A stretch of DNA of 64,000 nt from an uncultured bacterium (GTDB lineage: Bacteria; Spirochaetota; Leptospiria; Leptospirales; Leptonemataceae), in the NCBI GenBank assembly GCA_937928085.1, contig CALFVU010000008.1, forward strand, positions 62,001-126,000, written 5' to 3'. Each line of letters begins with the position of its first letter. The first letter of the stretch is position 1. Below are positions 34,385 through 42,761 of this stretch, in pieces. The notes beneath the pieces are model-generated. The model was not told the DNA's origin. It saw nothing but the letters and a program-made list of their open reading frames with translations, and did not search any database. A program made the position numbers and the translations under genes.

Positions 34385-35986
34385 ATGGATCTTTTTTTAG
34401 AAGTTTTACAAAATCATAAAGAAACCTATATACAAACTCATGCTTCTTTATTGATTATAAAAAAACCCTATATCTATAAGATTAAAAAAAACGTTAATTT
34501 TGGATTTTTGGATTTTTCCACAAAAGAAAAACGATTATATTATTCTATTTTAGAGGTCCGATTAAATCAAAGATTATGTAATGAAATCTATAAAGGTATC
34601 GAAATTGTTTTTGTAAAAGAACTATTATTTCAGAGTTTTTTATCTGTTCAGGAAATCTTAAAAATAAAAGAAGAAGAATTAAAAAATTTTGTCCAAGAAT
34701 TGGTTTCTTATCATGGGGATTTTGTGGAATATGCAATTAAAATGGATTATATAGAAAAACCGTTTTTTTTAAAAAATCAAGAAATTACTTTTGATAAACT
34801 CGAAAAAATAGCTAACCATTTGATTCTGTTTTATAAAAATGCAGAAATTCAAAAAAAAACTTATATAAAAAAAGCAGTGAAAGAAAACTTTCAAAAAGTA
34901 AAAGATTTTATAGGAATTACCATAGAACCACTCACATTTTTATTGTTAAAGAAATTTAATAAATTATATTTAAAAAATTATCGCTCTTTATTTCGATCAA
35001 GAATTCAAAATCACTGGGTTCGAGATTGTCATGGAGATTTACATTTAGAGCATATCATTTATCGAAATGGTTTGGTTTGTATTTATGATTGTATAGAATT
35101 TAATCAAGAATTTCGTTATATTGATATAGCAAATGATATTGCTTTTTTATGCATGGATTTAGAATTTTTGGGATACTATAAAGAATCTCGCTACTTTTTA
35201 AATTTATTTTATCAGATTTATCGAGATTTCAATTTTATATTTTTACAAGATTTTTATAGAAGTTATAGGGCTTTTGTTCGGGGGAAGGTTTATAGTCTAA
35301 AATTACATTCTATTGTCGATCAAAAAGAAAAAATAGAGAGTATTGAAGTATCAAAAAAATATTTTCAATTAAGTCTTAAATATGCTTTAAAAGGTATTGA
35401 ACCTACTTTGTTTGTGTTTATGGGTAGGATAGGTTCAGGTAAAAGTACTTATGCGAAAAAATTAGCAGAACTTTTAGGGGTAAAAGTCTTTTCTTCTGAT
35501 GTGATTAGAAAACAATTTTTTAATCTGAACTTATACGAAAGAACTCCAGAGCATCTAAAAAAAATTGTTTATTCAAAATTTATGACAAAACTAGTATACC
35601 AAAAAATGATTCGAGAAGCTATTGAATTTTCTTTTCAAAATGGCGTATCGGTTTTAGATGCTACATTTGCAACAAGGGCTCTAAGAAACCTATTGGTGTT
35701 TTCTTGTTTTGAACAAAATTCTCAATTTTTGTTTATAGAGATCGAAACAAAAAAAGAAATTATTATCGAAAGAATCACATACAGAATGAACTCTAAAACA
35801 GAAGTGAGTGATGCTGGTGTAGAAGAGTTCCTAAAATTTTATGAATATTATCAACCACCTAATGAAATTCCAAAATATCAGAAAATTAAGATTCGGATTC
35901 AAAAAAACTATCCCATAGAAAAAGTATTTCAACATATCTTACATAAGATTTTAAATCAAAGGTTTCGTTTTTTTAATGATTTATAG
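34385..35986 (+). CDS. Aminoglycoside-phosphotransferase-like domain fused to a P-loop kinase domain
   Basis: This 533-residue protein has two parts. The first (about residues 1-330) is a protein-kinase-like fold of the APH type: VRDCHGDLHLEHIIYRNG (catalytic loop with Asp and Asn/His variation) and CIYDCIEFNQEFRYIDIANDIA (the metal-binding Asp). The second is an AAA_33/zeta-like P-loop kinase: FVFMGRIGSGKSTYAKKLAE with the P-loop at residue 346, then KVFSSDVIRK and SVLDATFATRALR. This fusion is found in many environmental bacteria as a gene of unknown substrate, and no resistance role should be assumed. It is a single-gene unit. Confidence 0.83.
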   Translation: MDLFLEVLQNHKETYIQTHASLLIIKKPYIYKIKKNVNFGFLDFSTKEKRLYYSILEVRLNQRLCNEIYKGIEIVFVKELLFQSFLSVQEILKIKEEELKNFVQELVSYHGDFVEYAIKMDYIEKPFFLKNQEITFDKLEKIANHLILFYKNAEIQKKTYIKKAVKENFQKVKDFIGITIEPLTFLLLKKFNKLYLKNYRSLFRSRIQNHWVRDCHGDLHLEHIIYRNGLVCIYDCIEFNQEFRYIDIANDIAFLCMDLEFLGYYKESRYFLNLFYQIYRDFNFIFLQDFYRSYRAFVRGKVYSLKLHSIVDQKEKIESIEVSKKYFQLSLKYALKGIEPTLFVFMGRIGSGKSTYAKKLAELLGVKVFSSDVIRKQFFNLNLYERTPEHLKKIVYSKFMTKLVYQKMIREAIEFSFQNGVSVLDATFATRALRNLLVFSCFEQNSQFLFIEIETKKEIIIERITYRMNSKTEVSDAGVEEFLKFYEYYQPPNEIPKYQKIKIRIQKNYPIEKVFQHILHKILNQRFRFFNDL

Positions 35987-36090
35987 AGCATTGTTATTTT
36001 TTTAAAAAAAATAACTAAAAATATAAAATGTTATTGATAAATTTTAGATAATTTGTAAATTTGTAAACTATTGGTATAATATTACTAAGT

Positions 36091-36972
36091 TTTAATATTT
36101 TAGTAGTTGTTGTGTTTTTATTTTTAAAAACTTTTATGATCGTTCCACATCACGCTGCCTCTACAATAGAGAGGTTAGGAAGATACGATAAAACTATTGA
36201 GTCAGTATTTTTTTTTATTTTTTATAGTAGTTAGGATTGCTTATAAACATACTTTGTAAAGAAGAGGTAGTTGGTGTTCCTTCTCAAATTTGCATTACCA
36301 AAGTATTGTCTTGGTTAGAGTTTATAGAATTATTTATTTAAAGGTAGTAGATCCATATTGAGCTGTTTATCATATTAAATGATTATCAATTAGCTTGAAT
36401 TTGACTTGCTCAAACTACAATACATTCTATTTTTTCAAGATTTAGATGTTGGATAAAACCTTCGAAGAAAGGTAAACTTTAAATTCGAAAATAGTTACTT
36501 TTGTGGAAGAAGCAGGAGAGCATTGGGGTGTTAGAATTATGAGGTATGAAATTCAAAATATTACTCCAACTGATAAGTTTTTAGAATCTATAAAAAAACA
36601 AATGTAAGTAGAGAGAGAAAAAAAAGAGCGATTGTTACAAAATCTGAAAGCGATAAGCAATCAAGAATGAATTGTTCAAAAGGTATAAACCAAGAAATAA
36701 TCAATGAATCTGAAGGAGAAAAACAAAAAATAATTAACGAGGCTGAAAGAGAAGCTGAGAAAATTTTACAAATAGCAAAAGCAATTGCAGATGGCATTAA
36801 ACAAATCGCTCAATCAATTCAAAAGTATGATGGTAAGGATGCAGTTTTAATGAAATTATCTAATGAATATCTATTGCAGCTTAAAAATTTAGTGAATCAA
36901 AAAACCGAGATGTTATTACGATTAGATTATATGAATCTAACTGAAATTTTAAAAGGCTTGAAAATTATGTAA
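36091..36972 (+). pseudogene. Ruined SPFH/stomatin-like (QmcA-type) membrane protein gene
   Basis: Broken pieces align in order with a QmcA-type stomatin. They are a membrane segment with FMIVPHHAASTIERLGRYDK at the front (36091-36230), IAYKHTL then, in another frame, KEEVVGVPSQICITK (about 36235-36305), GVRIMRYEIQNITPTDKFLESIKKQM near 36530-36605 in pieces, and the C-terminal half from about 36667: INQEIINESEGEKQKIINEAE and ADGIKQIAQSIQK to ILKGLKIM at 36972. Several in-frame stops and at least three frameshifts separate them, so no functional product is expected. The partial frame 36667-36972 keeps a long clean tail. Confidence 0.82.
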
Positions 36973-36993
36973 ATAAAAAATAAATGATTTTGT

Positions 36994-37278
36994 ATGAAGT
37001 CAAAGATTCAATTCGAAGATCAAGAAAATTTACTAAAAAGGATTAATAAAATTTTAGGACAAATTCAAGGTATAAAAAAAATGATTGAAGAAGAAAGAAC
37101 TTGCAATCAAATTTTAAGTCAAATTACTGCTGTAAAATCTGCTTTGGATGGGGTGGCTATGATTATTTTAGAAAACGAGGCATCTAGGTGTTTTCAAACA
37201 GTAGTAGACAAAAATCCTGCAAATAAAGACTTAGCTTTAAAAGAATTTATTACATTGATTAGAAAATATAGCAAATAA
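36994..37278 (+). CDS. CsoR/FrmR-family (DUF156) transcriptional regulator
   Basis: The 94-residue protein forms the all-helical fold of the CsoR family: NLLKRINKILGQIQGIKKMI in helix 1, ERTCNQILSQITAVKSALDGVA in helix 2, and NEASRCFQTV after it. In copper-sensing CsoR the ligands are Cys36, His61 and Cys65 (Mycobacterium numbering). Here the offsets give Cys37 and Cys66 but Glu62 in place of His, so copper sensing is doubtful. Cys-Cys without His is seen in persulfide sensors of the CstR type; this is inference. It starts 21 bases after the broken stomatin gene and no metal or sulfur gene is next to it. Confidence 0.88.
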   Translation: MKSKIQFEDQENLLKRINKILGQIQGIKKMIEEERTCNQILSQITAVKSALDGVAMIILENEASRCFQTVVDKNPANKDLALKEFITLIRKYSK

Positions 37279-37281
37279 AAA

Positions 37282-38640
37282 TTATTGAATACGCATTACT
37301 CTAAATGCTAATTCATATTCGTTAGCTGCATTCCACAATAACCAGCCATAGTCATCAATACTTTCTATGGTTGAGATTTGCCTAAGAATATAATTTTCAT
37401 TATAATTCGTCACTCGCCATTTAAATGCTTGGATCCAAGGTCGTATTTTTACATATTCGGGAATTAAATTTTTAAGTAGTAAAATTCCTTTTTTGTAAAA
37501 ATATTCTGGATAATCTGCGGGATTGTGATATCCTTCGAAAAACAATCCAAAGTGAGAAGGATATAACATTGGGGATATGTAGTCTAAAAAAATACTAATT
37601 TCTGGAATTTTTTGACCTGTTGCTTCTATATCTTTTCTTTCTTGCCAAGCTGTTATTCCAAATGTATCAATACTTAATTTGACATCGGTAGGGTATAGGA
37701 TCATCCATGCTTTAAACAAAAAATTTTTTAAATGTTGAATTTTATCCTCAGGATGTTTTACTTTATAATATACAACACCGTTTAAGTTTCCTTCTGCTGG
37801 GTAGCGAATGTAATCAAATTGTATTTCATCAACACCATAAGAAACTAGTTCGTGGACAATTCTTAAATTGTAATCTTGCACTTCTTCTTTTGCTGGATCT
37901 ACCCATATTGGATGGCCTTTATATTCTATGGTTTTTGATGCTGTGTTTGGATTATAAATAGCTAAGTCTTTTCGATGTTTTACGAGATTCATATCCTGAA
38001 ACAAAGCTACTCTCATAATCACATATATATTTCTATTATGTAAATATTCAATGAGTTTGGGAAAATCTTTAATAATAGGTGGATTATTCTGATATTTTTG
38101 TACAATAGGGTCATTGCTTTTATATGTTAAGATGCCTACAATATCTTTTGCATCGATCACTAATGCATTTAGATTTGTACCTTTTGCATTATCTAAAATT
38201 TTTATTATATTGTCTATACTTGCATTATCCCATCTAATATAAATTCCTTTAGCAGATCGGTTCCACTTTAATGGTTGATTAACAGTGATGTTAGATTTAT
38301 ATTTTGGAATTTTAAGATAGGAATTTGGAATACAATATGAATTTTTAATATGATTGGAATTAATTTTTAGAAATTCATTTTTATATTCTTTAAAAGAAAT
38401 GATTTTTGATTTTTTATATGTCTCTTCAATCACGTTTAAAACTTTTGTTTTTTCTTTACAAAAATAAGTATCATCTGGTATTTTTTTATCTGTTATATCA
38501 TGTTTTGTAAAAATTTTTATCTGTTTATTGATAGCATATTTATTTTCTACTAAACTTATCAATACTATAGAGCTTATGATTATTAAAATTTCTAAATAAA
38601 ATTTTTTTATAAAATTAAATAAACTTTTCTTACCTTGCAT
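37282..38640 (-). CDS. Putative glycoside hydrolase (DUF4015), membrane-anchored
   Basis: A 452-residue protein with one N-terminal membrane segment (about residues 12-27). A TIM-barrel-like domain related to GH13-type proteins (DUF4015) follows. Motifs are KGIYIRWDNAS, ALVIDAKDIVGILTY, NRNIYVIMRVALFQD, WVDPAKEEVQDYNLRIVHEL, GVDEIQFDYIRYPAEG and DTFGITAW. The FDYIRYP motif is a hallmark of this family. The predicted catalytic acids are Asp residues in VIDAK and FDYIRYP by analogy only. It acts outside the membrane, perhaps on cell-wall or exopolysaccharide glycans. The stop lies three bases past csoR, convergent. Confidence 0.75.
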   Translation of the reverse strand: MQGKKSLFNFIKKFYLEILIIISSIVLISLVENKYAINKQIKIFTKHDITDKKIPDDTYFCKEKTKVLNVIEETYKKSKIISFKEYKNEFLKINSNHIKNSYCIPNSYLKIPKYKSNITVNQPLKWNRSAKGIYIRWDNASIDNIIKILDNAKGTNLNALVIDAKDIVGILTYKSNDPIVQKYQNNPPIIKDFPKLIEYLHNRNIYVIMRVALFQDMNLVKHRKDLAIYNPNTASKTIEYKGHPIWVDPAKEEVQDYNLRIVHELVSYGVDEIQFDYIRYPAEGNLNGVVYYKVKHPEDKIQHLKNFLFKAWMILYPTDVKLSIDTFGITAWQERKDIEATGQKIPEISIFLDYISPMLYPSHFGLFFEGYHNPADYPEYFYKKGILLLKNLIPEYVKIRPWIQAFKWRVTNYNENYILRQISTIESIDDYGWLLWNAANEYELAFRVMRIQ

Positions 38641-38671
38641 CGGAGCCTAAAAAAAATTCATATTTTAAAAG

Positions 38672-39325
38672 TCAAAATCTTTTTATATTGTAATCATTTA
38701 AGAAAGCTGAAATATATCCGCATAGAAAAGAAAGTATAACACCAAAAATAGGAACAAATAGCAACAAAGTAGATGCAATTCCTGTTAAAAGTATTTCTTT
38801 TCTTTTGTTTTTTAATTCTCTTGAACGGACTTTAGGATTGGGGAATTTTTTTTCTAAATAAGTATCATAAATACTGATACCTAAAATATAAGAATTAAAT
38901 AAAAATAAAATCAAGATCTGAAAACTTCCAAAAGGTAGAGTAATAAAAAAAATAAAAAAATACCATACAACATAATACAAGGATTTTCCTATACTCCAAA
39001 AAAAATTTATTAAATCATATCTTATCTGTGTTAAGTGACTCTCTTTAATTTTATAATGATTATGTAATTCTGTCTTTAAATGATCTATAAATGGCACTAT
39101 AGTAATTTGTGCTATCATTCTATAAAAAATCACAAAAAGAAACAAACTAAAAAACAATAACATAAATGTAATTCCGATAAAAGTAAAAACAGAAATTAAA
39201 GGTATTTTTGGTAATATAGGAATCAGTAAATTTTTGATTAAATATTGTACGAATATATAAATAATTAAAATGATTAGTATTGAAAAAAAAGTAGCAAGTA
39301 GAAAAGGATACCAAAGAAATCTCAA
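38672..39325 (-). CDS. EI24-domain (CysZ-like) membrane protein
   Basis: The 217-residue protein has about five membrane segments. The family pattern is a membrane helix, VPFIDHLKTELHNHY after the second segment, a helix pair with LPFGSFQILILFLFNSYILGISIYDTYLEKK, and a final hydrophobic hairpin FVPIFGVILSFLCGYI. This matches the EI24/CysZ group, some of which are sulfate transporters, but the functional residues are not known well enough to say that here. It lies 31 bases ahead of the DUF4015 gene on the same strand and 68 behind panD. Confidence 0.7.
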   Translation of the reverse strand: MRFLWYPFLLATFFSILIILIIYIFVQYLIKNLLIPILPKIPLISVFTFIGITFMLLFFSLFLFVIFYRMIAQITIVPFIDHLKTELHNHYKIKESHLTQIRYDLINFFWSIGKSLYYVVWYFFIFFITLPFGSFQILILFLFNSYILGISIYDTYLEKKFPNPKVRSRELKNKRKEILLTGIASTLLLFVPIFGVILSFLCGYISAFLNDYNIKRF

Positions 39326-39393
39326 TAATTTTAATTTAAATATTATAAGGATTGACTTAAAGGGGGTTAAAAATAATTGTAAAGATTTTATAT

Positions 39394-39783
39394 TTATACT
39401 AAAATTTTTTTTGTATATAAATTTCCAGAAATTTTTATTATTCGATTTTTCTCATCTACTAAAACTACTCGAGGTTCATAATTTTCTGGGATATCGGATT
39501 CTTCTATTAAAGCATACGAAATAATGATGATTTTATCTCCTTTATGCCCAAGTCTTGCTGCAGCACCATTTAAACAAATCTCACCTTGACCTGCTTTTCC
39601 TTTAATAATATAGGTTTCGAATCTTGCTCCGTTATTGATATTCACTACCGAAACTTTTTCATAAGGTTTAATACCTGAAGCTTGTAAAAGTTCTTCATCA
39701 ACGGTTAGGCTACCTTCGTAATTAAGATTTGCATCTGTTACAGTCGCTCGATGAATTTTAGCTTTAAACATCTCTAAATACAT
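39394..39783 (-). CDS. panD: Aspartate 1-decarboxylase
   Basis: PanD makes beta-alanine for pantothenate and CoA. The proenzyme cleaves itself between Gly24 and Ser25 to form the pyruvoyl group; with the start at 39783 the YEGSLTVDE site places Ser exactly at residue 25, which supports this ATG over the frame start at 39795. MFKAKIHRATVTDANLNY precedes it, and NGAAARLGHKGDKIIIISYAL follows. A G-rich Shine-Dalgarno-like stretch (GGGGGTGG) lies directly upstream. Length 129, normal. No panB or panC is in the window. Confidence 0.95.
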   Translation of the reverse strand: MYLEMFKAKIHRATVTDANLNYEGSLTVDEELLQASGIKPYEKVSVVNINNGARFETYIIKGKAGQGEICLNGAAARLGHKGDKIIIISYALIEESDIPENYEPRVVLVDEKNRIIKISGNLYTKKILV

Positions 39784-39851
39784 AGCCACCCCCAAGGAAA
39801 TATAAATTTAATTCCCATAAATTTTTTATTTCTTTTGTTGCAAAGTTTTTC

Positions 39852-39880
39852 TTGCTTTTTAATTTAAGTAAACTTAATTG
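39852..39880 (+). promoter_or_regulatory. Candidate promoter for the HD-GYP gene
   Basis: TTGCTT at 39852-39857, 17-base spacer, TAATTG at 39875-39880, with the ATG 21 bases on. A small palindrome AAAGAAATTTCTTT follows at 39882-39895, between promoter and start codon. The matches are moderate. Confidence 0.35.
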
Positions 39881-39901
39881 TAAAGAAATTTCTTTAATTT
39901 T

Positions 39902-41983
39902 ATGAAAAAAACAATAAAAGTTAAACCACTAAAAAAATCAGCTAAAGGAAAGGAATTCATTATTCAAACTTTTTTACTAATTCAAAGCTCGTATAATACA
40001 AAAAATGTAAAAAAATACTTTAATGAAGAAATTCGTATCTTCGATTTAGAAGAAGTTTTATCAAGACCTAAGGAATATTTAGTCGATGAATCTGATTTAG
40101 ATAAAATTTATCCTATAGGTGTGATTTTTTTAGATGAAAGCTTTTATATTAGTAATAAAGAAAAAGTTATTCAATTATTTGTTGATTCTCTTAGAGGTGA
40201 ATTTTATATAATTTTACTTACGAATCCTAATTCAAGTTTGGATATAAGTCAGCTTGGATTAGCTAAAGACTATTTTTTTTCTTTTGTGCAAAATGATTGG
40301 AAAGTAGAAAATCAAGAATATTATTTACAACTTATACAAAACTGTATAAGACAAATCCAATTGCAAGTTGAAAATTTTTCTTTAGCTGCAAAAGTTGAAC
40401 TGGCTCATCAAGATTTATCTAGAATCATCAGAATTGGACAATTGCTTTCTACGGAAAAAAATTTTGATTTAATTATCGAAACAATTTTAAAAGAAGCCAT
40501 GGAAATGGTTGCAGCAGATGGTGGTTCAATTTATATTGTTGAAGAAAAAGAAAATACAATTTCTGGTCAAAAAACAAAATATTTAAGATTTAAAAAATCA
40601 GCTTTAATTTCTGATATCGAAGAATTTTTGCTACCCATAGATTCGAGTTCAATAGCGGGATATGTTGCAATGGTAGGGGAACCTTTATTGATTGATGATG
40701 TTTATTCATTAACAGGAGAAGAACCCTTTCATTTTAATTCAGATTTTGATTTTCAATATCATTATATTACCCGATCTATGCTTGTTATACCAATGAAAAA
40801 TCAATATCAGGAAGTGATAGGAGTGATCCAATTGATTAATAAAAGAATTGATCCATATAAAAAGCTTACTTATGAAGAAATGCAGAATGGAGAACTGTTA
40901 TCTTTTACACCTGATTGTATGAAAAAAATCTATGCTTTAGCCGGACAAGCTGCTGTATCTATAGAAAATTTTCGGTTAGTAAAAAATATTAATAATTTAT
41001 TAGAGGGTTTTGTAAAGGCATCCGTACTTGCAATTGAACAGAGAGATCCTACAACTTCGGGACATTCGTTTAGAGTAGCAGAATATACTATAGCTTTAGC
41101 ATTAGCTGTAAACAGAACACAAACAGGAAAATATAAAAGTCTTTATTTTTCTGATGAACAATTAAAAGAGTTACGATATGCATCTTTACTACATGATTTT
41201 GGAAAAGTAGGGGTAAAAGAAAAAGTATTAGTAAAAGAAAAGAAACTATATCCCGAACAATTACAAGAAATTCATTGGCGCTTCCGATATGCTATACGAT
41301 CTCTTGAATATGAATATTCTCTGAAAAAAATAGAATATTTAAAAAAAAATGGTAACATTGGGTTTAAAGAATATGAGAAATTTTTAGACCTGGAATTAAA
41401 TTACAAGATTCAAGAATTAAAAGAAATGTTGCAAATTATAGAATCTACAAATGAACCTACAGTTGTAGAACAAGAAATTTATGGTAATTTAGAAAAAATT
41501 TATAATTTTTCTTTAGAGTTAAAATTGAATTCTCATAAAGAAGTGATTCATTTTTTAAAGGAAAATGAATTGTTAAGTTTATTAGTAAGGAGGGGGAATT
41601 TAGATCAAAAAGAAAGGTTAGAGATTGAATCTCATGTAACTCATACTTATCATTTTCTTAGACAAATTCCTTGGACTGAAGATTTAAAAAATGTTCCAGA
41701 TATCGCGTATGGACATCACGAAAAATTGGATGGTTCAGGTTATCCTTTAGGATTAACTGAAGAAGAAATTCTTCCCCAAACAAGAATGATGACTATTGCA
41801 GATATTTTTGATGCACTAATGGCACCTGATAGACCTTATAAAAAGTCTATCAGTTTAGAACAAGCTTTAGATATTTTACGTTACGAGGCAAAAGAAAATA
41901 GAATCGATAAAGATTTATTAGAGATTTTTATATCCGCTAAAATTAACGAAGTTATAAACTCTTCCGCCTATAGAATAAAATAA
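39902..41983 (+). CDS. GAF domain and HD-GYP cyclic-di-GMP phosphodiesterase
   Basis: The protein (693 residues) has three parts. The first 130 or so residues look like a degenerate receiver-like fold. A GAF sensor follows (about 175-355; EMVAADGGSIYIVEE, GEPLLIDDVY, RSMLVIPMK). Then comes an HD-GYP domain: GHSFRVAEYTIALA, LLHDFGKVGVKE (His431-Asp432) and YGHHEKLDGSGYPLG (His605-His606 and the GYP loop). These match active phosphodiesterases. About 174 residues separate the HD and HHE motifs against about 65 in standard HD-GYP proteins, because a helical insertion lies between them. It should lower c-di-GMP in answer to a GAF ligand. Confidence 0.88.
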   Translation: MKKTIKVKPLKKSAKGKEFIIQTFLLIQSSYNTKNVKKYFNEEIRIFDLEEVLSRPKEYLVDESDLDKIYPIGVIFLDESFYISNKEKVIQLFVDSLRGEFYIILLTNPNSSLDISQLGLAKDYFFSFVQNDWKVENQEYYLQLIQNCIRQIQLQVENFSLAAKVELAHQDLSRIIRIGQLLSTEKNFDLIIETILKEAMEMVAADGGSIYIVEEKENTISGQKTKYLRFKKSALISDIEEFLLPIDSSSIAGYVAMVGEPLLIDDVYSLTGEEPFHFNSDFDFQYHYITRSMLVIPMKNQYQEVIGVIQLINKRIDPYKKLTYEEMQNGELLSFTPDCMKKIYALAGQAAVSIENFRLVKNINNLLEGFVKASVLAIEQRDPTTSGHSFRVAEYTIALALAVNRTQTGKYKSLYFSDEQLKELRYASLLHDFGKVGVKEKVLVKEKKLYPEQLQEIHWRFRYAIRSLEYEYSLKKIEYLKKNGNIGFKEYEKFLDLELNYKIQELKEMLQIIESTNEPTVVEQEIYGNLEKIYNFSLELKLNSHKEVIHFLKENELLSLLVRRGNLDQKERLEIESHVTHTYHFLRQIPWTEDLKNVPDIAYGHHEKLDGSGYPLGLTEEEILPQTRMMTIADIFDALMAPDRPYKKSISLEQALDILRYEAKENRIDKDLLEIFISAKINEVINSSAYRIK

Positions 41984-42017
41984 TTATTTTTTTAAATTAC
42001 TTTTTTATGTATAATTT

Positions 42018-42479
42018 TTAATGTACTTGTCTGTAAGCGATCTCTTCCTGAGTTGCTTCCCTTACATCAAGAATATCAATATCAAAATTTAAATTCTTTC
42101 CCGCCAGAGGGTGGTTACCATCTACCACTACAGAATTAGCTTTTACCTCCACAATTGTTAGAATAAAAGAACCTTCTTCTGTCTGAGCTTGAAATTGCAT
42201 ACCTACTTGTAAATTTTCACTATCTTCGAATAGATCTTTGGATAATTCTTGCACTAATTCTTTGTTAAAAACTCCATAACCTTCTTCTGGTTTTACTACA
42301 ACATGAAACGATACCCCTTTCTCCTTTCCTTCTATAGCTTTTTCTAATCCTGGAATAAGATTACCATTCCCATGTAAATACTTTAAAGGCTTTCTTCCTT
42401 TAGAGGTATCCAAGATATTTCCTTCATCATCTTTTAACGTATAGTCAATTGTAACTACTGTGTTTTTCTTAACTTGCAT
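42018..42479 (-). CDS. FKBP-type peptidyl-prolyl isomerase, SlyD-like
   Basis: The 153-residue protein consists of a split FKBP domain with an insert-in-flap (IF) domain, as in SlyD: TVVTIDYTLKDDEGNILDTS, PLKYLHGNGNLIPGLEKAIEG, GVSFHVVVKPEEGYG, NLQVGMQF, then NHPLAGKNLNFDIDILDVREAT. SlyD normally ends in a histidine-rich, metal-binding tail, which is missing here (it stops at REATQEEIAYRQVH). So it is the chaperone/isomerase core only. A Shine-Dalgarno sequence AAGGA precedes the ATG at a good distance. Confidence 0.92.
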   Translation of the reverse strand: MQVKKNTVVTIDYTLKDDEGNILDTSKGRKPLKYLHGNGNLIPGLEKAIEGKEKGVSFHVVVKPEEGYGVFNKELVQELSKDLFEDSENLQVGMQFQAQTEEGSFILTIVEVKANSVVVDGNHPLAGKNLNFDIDILDVREATQEEIAYRQVH

Positions 42480-42509
42480 AAAGTATCCTTGTATAATTAT
42501 AATAAATCA

Positions 42510-42538
42510 TAATTAAATCCACAAGATAATTTTGTCAA
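42510..42538 (-). promoter_or_regulatory. Candidate promoter of the slyD-like gene
   Basis: On the minus strand a consensus -35 TTGACA (42538-42533), a 17-base spacer and TAATTA (42515-42510) lie 30 bases before the ATG. The leader carries the AAGGA ribosome-binding site. One of the most regular promoters I could read here. Confidence 0.5.
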
Positions 42539-42761
42539 CTTCTATCTAAAATCATATTTTTTAGCTTTCGTTATTTGTTTTGCATACTTAAGAAATGATT
42601 TTAATGATTGATCTTAAAAATTTATAAAAATCTGTTAATGTTGAATTATACTTCGTATTTGAAGAGTTTTCTATAATTTTTTAAAATTTTTAGCTTCATT
42701 AAACTACGTAATATTTAGATTTACATTTGATTTTCATTTCTTTTTAAGAATCAAAAAAGTT

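Noticed and set aside
34385-35986. Aminoglycoside resistance gene
   Set aside because: The APH-like fold is shared by many kinases, and the fused P-loop domain and lack of resistance context point to another substrate.
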